From the NCBI GenBank assembly GCA_032718475.1, contig JAUCBJ010009144.1:1-64000 (forward strand): 64,000 nucleotides of DNA, written 5' to 3'. Positions within the stretch are counted from its first letter, which is position 1. Each line of letters starts with the position of its first letter. Both the position numbers and the translations under genes were made by a program. The notes under the pieces were generated by a model. The model was not told the DNA's origin. It worked only from the letters and a program-made list of their open reading frames with translations, and did no database searches. This DNA comes from Nemertoderma westbladi (taxonomy: Eukaryota; Xenacoelomorpha; Nemertodermatida; Nemertodermatidae). Below, piece after piece: positions 43,857 to 53,668 of this stretch.

Positions 43857-46187
43857 ATGAGTGAATCGGGCGAGACACCGCGGACCCCGGACGAAGATCA
43901 AACGATCCGCGAGGCCGCGACCAGGCGGTATAGGCCCACGACGCCGGAGCCATCGGTAACGGGCGACCCGGAAGTCCAAGACGAGGGGGACCGTCTGGAA
44001 TCAGAACCCGAGTTGAGAGGAGAGGGACTCGAGCCGGAGGATAAAGAGAGCGAGATGGAGGGAGATGGAGGCGAGTCGACACGAGAGGGAGAACGGCGCG
44101 CCGATGTCGCCGGCCAGCTACCGGCCGAGGGCGACGGGCGGCCCACCGAAACGGCGACGGTGGGGCCGACGGTGCGACGCCGGACGCGAAGAGACGGAGG
44201 AGAGATCGGTACCGATGTCGCCGGCCAGCTACAGGCCGAGGGCGACGGACGGCCCACCGGAACGGCGACGGTGGAGCCGCCGGTACGACGTCGAACCCGG
44301 AGGGACGGAGGAGAGGTCGGCGACGAGGACGTCGGGGTTTCTGAGCGACTTCGACGGGCCTACAACGCGACCCGGAAGCTGATAAACGACGCCAAGAAGG
44401 AAGGGGCGAAGGTAGACGAGGTGAGACTGAGAAAGCGACTAGGTGAGTCGGATAAACACTTAAATTACCTAATACGTTTTGAGCAGAGAAAACTGGCCGG
44501 GGAGAGAGCAAAAAGGATAGCCGGCGAACTGTTTGAACTATGGGAGTGTGGGAGTATGGGACCTAGCGTAGCGCCAGTGTACATAGGGCCATACTTGGTC
44601 GATGCCCGGGGAGTGAAACCAGTGGGTTGGAAGGGACCTGAGGAGGGCGAATCCGAGGCTAACACCGAGGATTCGGCCTCGTCGCTCGGAGAAAGCTCCG
44701 AAAAGGGGGAGAAAGCTAGTAGGTCGGGAAGGCGGGGGAAGTCCGTCGTAACCGATAAGTCTGCTACATCCTCCGCGAAAGAAAGAGCGGTGAGAAAAAT
44801 AGGGGCCACATACCGTCTCAGCATGGCAGAGCAAGGTCAGAGAGAAATGAAGGAACGGCTAGAGGAGGGAAGAGTGCGGTTAGAGAGGGAAACGGTATTG
44901 CTTAGAGAAACCGGAGAAAGGGCCGAAAGGGCTTTGAAAAGCCTAAGGGAGTATGATGAGATAGAGGAAAGGGAGTGTAGGGAGCGTGAAGCGAGAGAGG
45001 AAAAGGAACGCGAGGAGCGTGAAGCGAGAGAGGAAAAGGAACGCGAGGAGCGTGAGGCGAGAATGGAAAAGGAACGCAAGGAGCGTGAGGCGGAACGCAA
45101 GGAGCGTGAGGCGGGAATGGAAAAGGAACGCAAGGAGCGTGAGGCGGGAAAGGAAAAGGAACGCAAGGAGCGTGAGGCGAGAAAGGAAGAGGAACGTAAA
45201 GAGCGTGGGGCGAGACGAAGGGAGAGCATTAAGAGTGCCGCAGACTCGGCCATCAAGGACACCCAGGAGCGTGAGGGGATAGTGGCAAAGGGTGAAAGGG
45301 AGCGTAGGGAATTAAAGGAACGGCAGAGTGAGTATGCGAAAAGTATAATTAGAGGGACGCACGAGTTAGAATACGTGCAAGTGGGACCGCCATCTGAAAG
45401 AGGGGCCGGTTCGAGTATTTTTGAGGAGCCGAGGGCCGTAGACGTATTTGTTAATACTCCACTGACAGGGACCGCACGACAGACTCAAGACTGGTGCGAC
45501 CGTACGAGCGGGGGGGGTAATAATAATAATAATGGTACAGTAGACGTTGTTGATATTAATAGTACCGTATGGGATAACGCTAATCAAACCTTTATTACAG
45601 GAAATACTTTGCCTGGTGATAGTAATTTAAATTCAAATCAGAACAATCCCAGTGTTAATGTAGAAAATAATCCTAATATTGATGTAGTTACGCAAAATAA
45701 TTCAAATAATCAAAATAATAACTCGAATTCGGACCTACAAAATAACTTAAATAACGCAATTACACAGAATAATTCGAATAATTCAAATAATGATCTTAGC
45801 CCGAATTTACAAAATAATTCAGATAACGTAGTCGCGCAGAATAATACAAATGATTTTGTTTCAAATGAGCAAATTAATTCCGTCTCCAATATGGGTGCTA
45901 TTAGTGTAGACACGTCGGGCCTACGTAACCAGGGAGCAGAGGGCCTGGTAGGCCACGTAGTTAGTAGACAGGGAGCAGAGGGCCTGGTAGGCCGCGTAGT
46001 TGGTAGGCAGGGAGTAGAGGGCCTGGAAGGCCACGCAATAGCAGAGGGAGAGGCGGGGGTGAACAGACCCGACCGTGGTAGGGTTGATGTGTCGACTAGA
46101 GAGGTATATAATAGTGGGGAGAGAGGTAGCGAAGTTAGATGTAGCGAGTGGGGGGGGGGCTACGAGCACCCCACAACAGAAAGTTAG
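43857..46187 (+). CDS. BEL element B gag, long N-terminal part
   Basis: The ATG is 80 bp after the LTR. Order of regions: acidic low-complexity leader with a 114-bp tandem duplication (44101-44328); a small helical region (about residues 160-250); a charged coiled coil of KEREAREEKE-type repeats (about residues 370-470); and an Asn-rich tract (about residues 560-680) with many NN and NNSNN runs. Near the end there are three QGAEGLVG-type repeats. The frame stops at 46187, but similar composition continues in the frame from 46148, the switch lying at a G10 tract (46150-46159). BEL Gag proteins usually have a much shorter region before the capsid. Assembly by coiled coil and Asn-rich self-association is inferred. 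Confidence 0.75.
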   Translation: MSESGETPRTPDEDQTIREAATRRYRPTTPEPSVTGDPEVQDEGDRLESEPELRGEGLEPEDKESEMEGDGGESTREGERRADVAGQLPAEGDGRPTETATVGPTVRRRTRRDGGEIGTDVAGQLQAEGDGRPTGTATVEPPVRRRTRRDGGEVGDEDVGVSERLRRAYNATRKLINDAKKEGAKVDEVRLRKRLGESDKHLNYLIRFEQRKLAGERAKRIAGELFELWECGSMGPSVAPVYIGPYLVDARGVKPVGWKGPEEGESEANTEDSASSLGESSEKGEKASRSGRRGKSVVTDKSATSSAKERAVRKIGATYRLSMAEQGQREMKERLEEGRVRLERETVLLRETGERAERALKSLREYDEIEERECREREAREEKEREEREAREEKEREEREARMEKERKEREAERKEREAGMEKERKEREAGKEKERKEREARKEEERKERGARRRESIKSAADSAIKDTQEREGIVAKGERERRELKERQSEYAKSIIRGTHELEYVQVGPPSERGAGSSIFEEPRAVDVFVNTPLTGTARQTQDWCDRTSGGGNNNNNGTVDVVDINSTVWDNANQTFITGNTLPGDSNLNSNQNNPSVNVENNPNIDVVTQNNSNNQNNNSNSDLQNNLNNAITQNNSNNSNNDLSPNLQNNSDNVVAQNNTNDFVSNEQINSVSNMGAISVDTSGLRNQGAEGLVGHVVSRQGAEGLVGRVVGRQGVEGLEGHAIAEGEAGVNRPDRGRVDVSTREVYNSGERGSEVRCSEWGGGYEHPTTES

Positions 46188-47083
46188 CGGCGAGAGGGGG
46201 GGGGGCAGAGAGTGTCCCACAGCCGTCAGCGGACAATGCGAGGGCCGAACAAGGTAAACCGCAACAACCGGTGACGGAGAGTAATAGGGGGACTGCGAGT
46301 ATCCCCGGCGACGTGCGATCGAGCAGAAAAGGACAGGTTGACGTCGCGGGAGGGCAGACGGAGCGTCGAGCCCGATCAGAGGAGGAAAGAAGAACAGTGG
46401 GGTTTAACCGGGAGGTCGACGAGAGATCTCGTGAGCGGGAATATTCCACTGATAGGAGAAGAGAGGAGGACAGTAGTAGAAGTATCGCCGCAAACGATAG
46501 AAGAGCGAGGACGGACAGCGAGCCGTCGGTAGTCGAGATGAGAACGGAGAGTCAATGGGGTCGGACTCCGGGAGATTGCCGTCGCCCCGGAGGGATGCGA
46601 TCCGGTGAGACGCATTACACGCCGAGAGAGGGGTACGCGATGTACCGGTACGAAGATGAAAACAGTGGAGAGGGGGGTCGAAGAGAAACTTTCCGACGGA
46701 ATATACCTACCGATCGAGAATATGGTAGCCGCGGGGAGGATTATTCGAGAAGAATGAACTTCGATCCCGAGCAACACATGCAGACTGTAGGGCATACTGT
46801 AGGTCTTACTGCACATACTGTAGGCCATACTGAGAGAGGCAATGTGGGCGATAGGATAGCGCGGACAACGGGATTAAACCCGGAAGTCGCGGAATACATA
46901 CCGGCGGGTAGGCCAGAAGCTGATAGGCCTATACCGGTACCAGCACAGCAGTATGACTACAGCATGCAGGGACATAACATATACCCAGGGGAGGGGGGAA
47001 TTATTGCGGATAGGTGTATGGGCCCCAACATATTAACATCAACCCCAGTACCAGACATACCGGTGGGGGGGGGGACAGGGTGA
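46148..47083 (+). CDS. BEL element B gag, middle part in a shifted frame
   Basis: Arg/Glu-rich disordered sequence with short HTVGHTVGLTAHTVG repeats. It begins at the G10 tract 46150-46159, contains a second (46196-46205), and loses the frame at a third (47065-47074). After the third tract the reading GQGDIPPSQYQQY continues without a stop into the pol frame. It therefore looks like the middle of one Gag protein rather than a separate gene. There is no ATG at its start. Confidence 0.6.
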   Translation: MGGGLRAPHNRKLAARGGGAESVPQPSADNARAEQGKPQQPVTESNRGTASIPGDVRSSRKGQVDVAGGQTERRARSEEERRTVGFNREVDERSREREYSTDRRREEDSSRSIAANDRRARTDSEPSVVEMRTESQWGRTPGDCRRPGGMRSGETHYTPREGYAMYRYEDENSGEGGRRETFRRNIPTDREYGSRGEDYSRRMNFDPEQHMQTVGHTVGLTAHTVGHTERGNVGDRIARTTGLNPEVAEYIPAGRPEADRPIPVPAQQYDYSMQGHNIYPGEGGIIADRCMGPNILTSTPVPDIPVGGGTG

Positions 47084-47195
47084 CATTCCCCCATCACAAT
47101 ATCAACAATATACCCCGACAGGAACAAGAACAACGAGACCCCTAGATGAAAACAGGTCGTGTGATACAGACATATGGAGGGGGCCGCTACCCCCG

Positions 47196-50100
47196 ATGAC
47201 ATATCCGAGTCAGAGAAGATCAAGAAGTAGGACGGACGAACCGCACCAGACAAGGGAAACTATACAGCACCCGTCGAATCCATTAGAAGCGCAGGCAATG
47301 GGGATGGCCACGTTGATCGATGCGTTGAAAACGAGGATCGAATTACCACCCGTGGAACCGTTCAAATTCGATGGGAGCAGGCCGGAAGAATACTTACAGT
47401 TTCGGCGAATGTATAGTAACGAAATACTAACAAAAAACTTGACGCAGGCGGAGTGCCTAAAGTATCTACAAGTGTACACGGGAGGCCCAGCATACGACAT
47501 CGTGAGGCAATACCAAGGAATAGAGGGCGGCTTCACGACAGCATGGCGGGCACTGGATAGGGAATACGGGCACCCGGCCAAGATCATCAGGCAAACGCTG
47601 AGAGGCATAACATCGGGTGGCCTACAGGATAATCCCGTTAGCATTAAGACGTTTGCTAACAAAGTCGAGAAGGCGCTGATCGTGCTGAAGACGCTAGACG
47701 CGCCATACGAGCTCAACGCGTCCAATAACATCACCACGATAGCGCAGGCACTACCGAGCTGGCTGCGCAACAAATGGAGGAAGGTCGCTTTCTCCACCCG
47801 AGACAAGAAGGGTGCGGAACCAGGTTTAGAAGAAATGTCAAACTTCTTAAATTACGAGGCTGAACTAATAACGGACCCAGTCTATAGTGAAGATAGCCTG
47901 GGAAAGGGACCAAAGACAGATCACTACAGGCCCAAACCAGAGCACAATACATCGAACGCGTTACCGAGACTCAGGCAATCATTGCCATATGCAGCGACGC
48001 AGGGGACTGCAAGTCCACAGACAAGCGAAGATAGGACAACATCAAGGGACGGACAGGGGAACAATAACAACATGAATAAACATAACCCCAGTACGTCCAG
48101 TAGGTCAAACCCAGTCAATAAGAATAGTAGGGACTTTGGTACGAATATAACTGCGATACGCAATGCATTGTATAAAGAGGGCTATGACCCAAAGAGCAAA
48201 TGCCAGTTACACGCAAATGCGCTTCATAAAACCATGAACTGCAGGTACTGGCAGGCGCTACCGAGGCAAGACCAGATAGATTACGCGTCGAGCAATAAAA
48301 TCTGCTCGCGATGTGTGAAGAGTGGACACAAGGCCAGGGAATGCCAAGAGAAACCGGTCAAGTTTGGCCAAAGGAGAGGCCAGACGATGGCAACGAGCAC
48401 AGTAGGGGCGAAGAAGAGAGGAACAGTGCTACTTGGAGTAGTACCAGTACGAGTGATCGGGGAAGGCAATCGATCAGTAACAACACTAATGCTGGTTGAT
48501 AGTGGAGCTGCCTTCACATTAGTTGAGGAATGGGTAGCCGAAGAAATAGGGTTGAGAACGAGGCCAAGCAGGATGGCGGTGACAACCATCTCTAGCAAAG
48601 ACGAGATCCTAGAGATGAGGACAGGACGGTGCGCAATTGCAGCAGTGGCACCAGGATGCGATTATGGGGCAACCATCGACCCCATCCAAGTAATAGAGTC
48701 AATTAACATCAATGCCAGGCGGCCAACCAACATCGAGGTCGAGCAATACAAATTCCTGGACAACATTGACTTCTCAATCCCAGACGTGGACGTTAGGAAG
48801 GTATCCATCATAGTAGGCATGGACTGCCCAACGGCCCACGAGAGAATGCAGACGGTCTTCGGCGAAGACAAGCAGAGCGACCCGGTGGCCATATTAACGC
48901 CATTCGGGTGGACGCTGAGTGGTCCAATTAAGAGCAAGATACCATTCAGGATGTCGGAGACATCAGGATGCATGTTCGCGGGAACAATGCAGGAAATGGG
49001 TGACGAGGGAGCAGAGGAGCAGCTTAAAAGACTGCTCAGGCAGGACTTCGAGGGACTGAAAGAGACCGGAGTCGGGACCTCGGTAGAAGACAAGCAGGCT
49101 TTACAAAGTGTGGAGGAAACGATGACGTGTGATGAGGGGCGGTATACAATAGGAATGGTGTGGAAACTACCGAAGATACCGCTACCCGATAATAGAGGGA
49201 TGGTACTCACGAGACTCCGCAAGCTGAAACAAACACTACAACGGAGCCCCGAGAAGAACGAGTACATTCACAAAACCATTAAGAAGTACGTCGAGAAAGG
49301 ATGGGCCGTGGAGTTACCGGTTGACGAACCGAACACGGACAGGACATACTACCTGCCACTCCACGTAGCTTTAGACCCAAAGAAAGGTAAACTTAGGATG
49401 GTAGTCGATGCATCGGCAAAGACCGACGGAAAGTGCTTAAACGATTACCTACTAGAGGGCCCAAACATATACAATTCGGGCATAGAAGTACTACTTAGAT
49501 TTAGGAATGGGAAACACGCCTTCACGTGTGACATAGAAGGCATGTTCAACCAAGTCCGAGTAACAGAGGAAGATAGCGATAGTCAACGCTTCTTATGGTA
49601 TAACGGCGAAGAAGAACCGCCTATAATACCGGCATATAAGATGGTAGTACAAAACATGGGGGCCAAGTCGTCCTCATTTACGACGACTATGGCAGTGAGA
49701 GACACGGTAAAGGGGAAGGAGGATAGATATAGCAGTAGGGCCGTCGACATGATCAGACGCGGTTTCTACGTAGACGACGGCATGGAGTCTGGAAATACGG
49801 TTGAGGAGATACTGGAAACAGGGCGCGAGGTTCGCGACATCCTGAGAGGATCCGGCTTCAACCTGACCAAATTCCAATCCAGTTCAGAAGAATTTATCAG
49901 GAAAATAGAGGACAAGAAACCAGAATCGACCATGGACAACCCTACAACAGCCAAAGGACAGGACATGGCGATTAAGAGAACGGAATCCCAGCAGAAGGCG
50001 TTGGGAATCGTGTGGGATAGAAAAACAGACGAACTGAAGTATCAGCTGAGCCAGGAGGGCGCAGACACCCATACGAAGAGGGGATACGTATCGTATATAG

Positions 50101-52406
50101 CAAGGATATACGATCCCCTAGGCCTAGCATCCCCATTACTAGTCACGGGGAAACAGATACTCAAGAGAGTATATAAGTTGAAGGATGAGTGGGACGTAGA
50201 GGTACCAGAAGACATTAAGAAACAGTGGAGCAAATGGACAGGAGACTTGGAGAGGATGGGAACATACAACATGCCGCGAGTGTATTTCCCGGACGGGAAC
50301 ATGACGAATCTGGACCTACATATGTTCTCCGACGCGTCGTTAGAGGCATACGGAGCGGCACTCTATTTAGTACAACGAGAGGGGCCTCACAAGCCCAGAC
50401 TAGCCTTTAGCAAAGCTAAGTCAACGCCGCCAGATTCAGCATCTGTTCCCAAGTTAGAATTGACAGCCGCGAGACTAGGAGTTAGAGCCACAGCCTACCT
50501 AGTGGATACAATTCCCAACATAGTGGAGACACACTACTGGACGGACTCCATGGTAGTGCTTGGTTGGCTACACAACGAAAAGACGAGGTACCCGATATTC
50601 GTCGCGAATAGAGTGGACGAAATAAGGGCGAGCACAGAACTGGAAAGGTGGCACTACTGCCCAACAGACGAGAACCCAGCGGACTTGCTGTCGAGGGGCG
50701 TGGAACGCCACACTTTCTTAAAGAAAGAAGCATTGTGGCAACACGGGCCACAATTTCTGAGCGATAGGGAGGCCTGGCCGCCGATGAGGAAGGTGGACCC
50801 GGGCTCGGAAGTAGTATCAGAAGGAGAAGAGGGAGATTCAGAGGGAGAAGAGATATACTCCCAGATGGTGAGGGAGATCAGGGACGTGCAACCAGGAAGG
50901 GAACTGTGCGATAACCCGACGGATAAACTCCTCAGCTACAGTTCTAGTTGGTATAAGACCAAGAAACTAGTGGCGTACTGGAGAGCCTTTGGGAATTTCC
51001 TTGCGGGAGTCGGCAAGGACAAGAAGACCAGGACAACCATAGATCTGGAAGGAGCGGCCAAGGCAGTGATCCGCTATGAACAACGTAAGAACTACGGCGA
51101 CGAGGTGGAACGTGTCGGTAACCAACAACATCTCCGACGGGTTAGCGAGTTGATAACGCTGTCGCCACAACTCAACGAGGATGGGATCCTAGTAATGAAT
51201 TCTAGGGTGGGATATAACAAGAGTATAGTCGTGCCACCGAAACCCATCATCATTCCCACAGGATCGCCCATAGTCCACCAGATCATATGGGACTCCCACA
51301 AATCGATACTGCATGGGGGCACCAACCGAACCCTCACAGAGATAAGGAGGACCTATTGGGTCAAACAATTAAGGAAGAAGGTGAAAGCGGTAGTGGGACA
51401 GTGTCAGACCTGCCGACGAGCGAAGAAGGAGCGAGCCGTACAGGAGATGGCGCCACTACCGGCGAGTAGGGTAAGACAGCACGACCCGCCATTTACACAT
51501 TGCGGTGTGGACATGTTCGGGCCGATAAAGATCAAGGTGATGCGACACACGGAGAAACGCTACGGTATTATCTTCGTATGCAACAATACGCGGGCGGTAG
51601 GGATAGAACTCGCCCAAGATGCAACCGCATCAGCCTTCATTAACGCCTTAGAAAGGTTTAGAGACCGCAAAGGTGGGACGATCGCAGTGATATACAGCGA
51701 CAACGGCACCAACTTTGTGGGCGCAGAGAGTGAGATGGCAGAGGCCTTAGACATCTTGGAGGGAGAAGAAGTCAGGGCGGCCATGAGAAGACGACAAGTG
51801 AAGTGGGAGAGACGGACGCCGTATGCACCACATACATTAGGATGCGTCGAGAGACTCGTGGGCAGTTCAAAACGTCTAATGACGAAGCTGATGAACACCC
51901 ACATGGTCACTGAAGACGTCTTACGGACAGTACTTGCAAAGTGCGAGGGGATCATTAATAGCAGACCGCTATACCCGGAGAATGATGACCCTGAGTCATT
52001 AGACGTGTTGACGCCTAGCCATTTCCTGATGGAAAGGCCAGCGACCATAGATATGCGGGGTGTAGACCCAGATGATATACACTCCCGCCAAAGTTGGAAA
52101 GTAGCTAAAGCAATTAGCGCAGAGTATTGGAGGAGGTGGGTAGAAGAATACCTACCAACGCTCCATAAGCGAAGCAAGTGGAGGAAGCCAAACAGGGAGT
52201 TGAGAGAGGGAGATCTCGTAATCGTCACGGATGATACTATCATCAACAACCAATGGCGGTTGGCGAGAGTTGTAGGCACCTACTCAGACGAGGACGGAAG
52301 AGTCCGTTCGGTAGAAGTGCGGATAGGTGGAAAGATAGGTGCGAAAGACAGAAAAACCTACAGGAGAGCAGTAGGTAAATGCTGTCTTCTAGAAGGGGCA
52401 CCTTAA
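47196..52406 (+). CDS. BEL element B Gag-Pol polyprotein (capsid, protease, RT, RNase H, integrase)
   Basis: 1736 codons from the ATG; the frame is open further upstream to about 47074. Domains: capsid-like region (EPFKFDGSRPEEYLQFRRM; residues ~45-230), one zinc knuckle CSRCVKSGHKAREC (~370), retropepsin LVDSGAAFTLVEE (~435), RT with CDIEGMF (Asp779) and YVDD (858-861), RNase H with MFSDASLEAYG (~1043) and YWTDSMVV (~1114), and integrase. Integrase has HHCC (residues ~1365-1410) and triad Asp1439 (GVDMFGP), Asp1502 (YSDNGTNF) and Glu1552 (CVERL). A C-terminal WRKPNRELREGDLVIV domain ends it. All catalytic residues I can check are present and no stop interrupts it. Confidence 0.95.
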   Translation: MTYPSQRRSRSRTDEPHQTRETIQHPSNPLEAQAMGMATLIDALKTRIELPPVEPFKFDGSRPEEYLQFRRMYSNEILTKNLTQAECLKYLQVYTGGPAYDIVRQYQGIEGGFTTAWRALDREYGHPAKIIRQTLRGITSGGLQDNPVSIKTFANKVEKALIVLKTLDAPYELNASNNITTIAQALPSWLRNKWRKVAFSTRDKKGAEPGLEEMSNFLNYEAELITDPVYSEDSLGKGPKTDHYRPKPEHNTSNALPRLRQSLPYAATQGTASPQTSEDRTTSRDGQGNNNNMNKHNPSTSSRSNPVNKNSRDFGTNITAIRNALYKEGYDPKSKCQLHANALHKTMNCRYWQALPRQDQIDYASSNKICSRCVKSGHKARECQEKPVKFGQRRGQTMATSTVGAKKRGTVLLGVVPVRVIGEGNRSVTTLMLVDSGAAFTLVEEWVAEEIGLRTRPSRMAVTTISSKDEILEMRTGRCAIAAVAPGCDYGATIDPIQVIESININARRPTNIEVEQYKFLDNIDFSIPDVDVRKVSIIVGMDCPTAHERMQTVFGEDKQSDPVAILTPFGWTLSGPIKSKIPFRMSETSGCMFAGTMQEMGDEGAEEQLKRLLRQDFEGLKETGVGTSVEDKQALQSVEETMTCDEGRYTIGMVWKLPKIPLPDNRGMVLTRLRKLKQTLQRSPEKNEYIHKTIKKYVEKGWAVELPVDEPNTDRTYYLPLHVALDPKKGKLRMVVDASAKTDGKCLNDYLLEGPNIYNSGIEVLLRFRNGKHAFTCDIEGMFNQVRVTEEDSDSQRFLWYNGEEEPPIIPAYKMVVQNMGAKSSSFTTTMAVRDTVKGKEDRYSSRAVDMIRRGFYVDDGMESGNTVEEILETGREVRDILRGSGFNLTKFQSSSEEFIRKIEDKKPESTMDNPTTAKGQDMAIKRTESQQKALGIVWDRKTDELKYQLSQEGADTHTKRGYVSYIARIYDPLGLASPLLVTGKQILKRVYKLKDEWDVEVPEDIKKQWSKWTGDLERMGTYNMPRVYFPDGNMTNLDLHMFSDASLEAYGAALYLVQREGPHKPRLAFSKAKSTPPDSASVPKLELTAARLGVRATAYLVDTIPNIVETHYWTDSMVVLGWLHNEKTRYPIFVANRVDEIRASTELERWHYCPTDENPADLLSRGVERHTFLKKEALWQHGPQFLSDREAWPPMRKVDPGSEVVSEGEEGDSEGEEIYSQMVREIRDVQPGRELCDNPTDKLLSYSSSWYKTKKLVAYWRAFGNFLAGVGKDKKTRTTIDLEGAAKAVIRYEQRKNYGDEVERVGNQQHLRRVSELITLSPQLNEDGILVMNSRVGYNKSIVVPPKPIIIPTGSPIVHQIIWDSHKSILHGGTNRTLTEIRRTYWVKQLRKKVKAVVGQCQTCRRAKKERAVQEMAPLPASRVRQHDPPFTHCGVDMFGPIKIKVMRHTEKRYGIIFVCNNTRAVGIELAQDATASAFINALERFRDRKGGTIAVIYSDNGTNFVGAESEMAEALDILEGEEVRAAMRRRQVKWERRTPYAPHTLGCVERLVGSSKRLMTKLMNTHMVTEDVLRTVLAKCEGIINSRPLYPENDDPESLDVLTPSHFLMERPATIDMRGVDPDDIHSRQSWKVAKAISAEYWRRWVEEYLPTLHKRSKWRKPNRELREGDLVIVTDDTIINNQWRLARVVGTYSDEDGRVRSVEVRIGGKIGAKDRKTYRRAVGKCCLLEGAP

Positions 52407-53668
52407 ATTAGAGTTAGTGTGAAGTTTAGTCGTCCAAGTTTTGGACTGAGGGGGGTGGGATTGAGGGCGAGACGCCCGTCCCACACAAATAAAATAAAAT
52501 AAAAATAAAATAAATAAAAGTTAGTTAGTTAGTAGGTACGTAGTACCTAGAGTTAGTTAGTTAGTAGGTACGTAGTACCTAGAGTTAGTTAGTAGGTACG
52601 TAGTACCTAGAGTTAGTTAGTTAGTAGGTACGTAGTACCTAGAGTTAGTTAGTAGGTACGTAGTACCTAGAGTTAGAGTTAGTAGGTACGTAGTACCTAG
52701 TTAGAGTTAGAGGGTACGTAATGCCTAGTTAGAGCTAGAGTCAGAGGGTAGGTAGTACCGATAGAGTTAGAGTTAGTAGGTACGTAGTACCTAGTTAGAG
52801 TTAGAGTTAGAGGGTACGTAGTACCGGTAGTTAGAGTTAGTAGGTACGTAGTACCTAGTTAGAGTTAGAGTTAGAGGGTGCGTAATGCCTAGTTAGAGTT
52901 AGAGTTAGAGGGTAGGTAGTACCGATAGAGTTAGAGTTAGTAGGTACGTAGTACCTAGTTAGAGTTAGAGTTAGTAGGTACGTAGTACCTAGTTAGAGTT
53001 AGAGTTAGTAGGTACGTAGTACCTAGTTAGAGTTAGAGTTAGAGGGTGCGTAATGCCTAGTTAGAGTTAGAGTTAGAGGGTAGGTAGTACCGATAGAGTT
53101 AGAGTTAGTAGGTACGTGGTACCTAGTCAGAGTTAGAGTTAGAGGGTACGTAGTACCACTAGTTAGAGAGAGAGAGCGAGAGGTAAAAGGGGTAAAAATA
53201 AGATATAGATATTAGATAGCAGTAAGTAAAGTTAGTAGTGAGAGGGGGGCATATGAGTGCAGCTGGATAAATCGTGTGGCCACACGACGCATACTGCTGT
53301 ACTGCATAGGCCCACTGAGTAGGCCAGAATATGGATCAGAGAATAGAATAAATCCATAGGCAGTAGTAAGTAGTAGGACAGTAGAATCAAAGCAAAATAA
53401 ATAAGTAAATAGAATAGGGCTAAAAAATCGAAAATAGTGGTAACACAAGGAAAGTCGTTCTAGAACATAATAAAAGTAACGGACGGAAATTGTAAATTAG
53501 GCTGATTTACTAGCTCCGAAATTAATTAGATTAAATTAAGCTTGAAAGGCGCAGTTAAGTAGAAAAGTAGGCCATTATCGAACTGTAGGAAACATCTTAA
53601 TACATCACTCATCTGTATTGCGCCTTGGTAAGGCACCACCCTACAGGTGAGCGAGTGTAGTGTTCGGA
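52407..53668 (+). other. spacer between pol and accessory gene of element B
   Basis: Non-coding. It contains an A-rich stretch (52489-52520), the minisatellite listed separately, and about 500 bp of unique sequence before the accessory ATG. It may carry a promoter or splice acceptor for the accessory gene; TACAGGTGAGCGAG just upstream resembles a donor rather than an acceptor. Confidence 0.6.
52516..53165. repeat. minisatellite of GTTAGAGTTAG and palindromic TAGGTACGTAGTACCTA
   Basis: About 17 irregular units, each with AGTAGGTACGTAGTACCTAG (a near-perfect palindrome) or the variants GGTGCGTAATGCC and GGTAGGTAGTACCG, separated by GTTAGAGTTAGAG. Confidence 0.9.

Noticed and set aside
43857-46187. 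minus-strand Ser/Arg-rich ORFs opposite element B gag (for example 43801-44511, 44837-45262)
   Set aside because: Antisense shadows of the GC-rich, low-complexity gag sequence.
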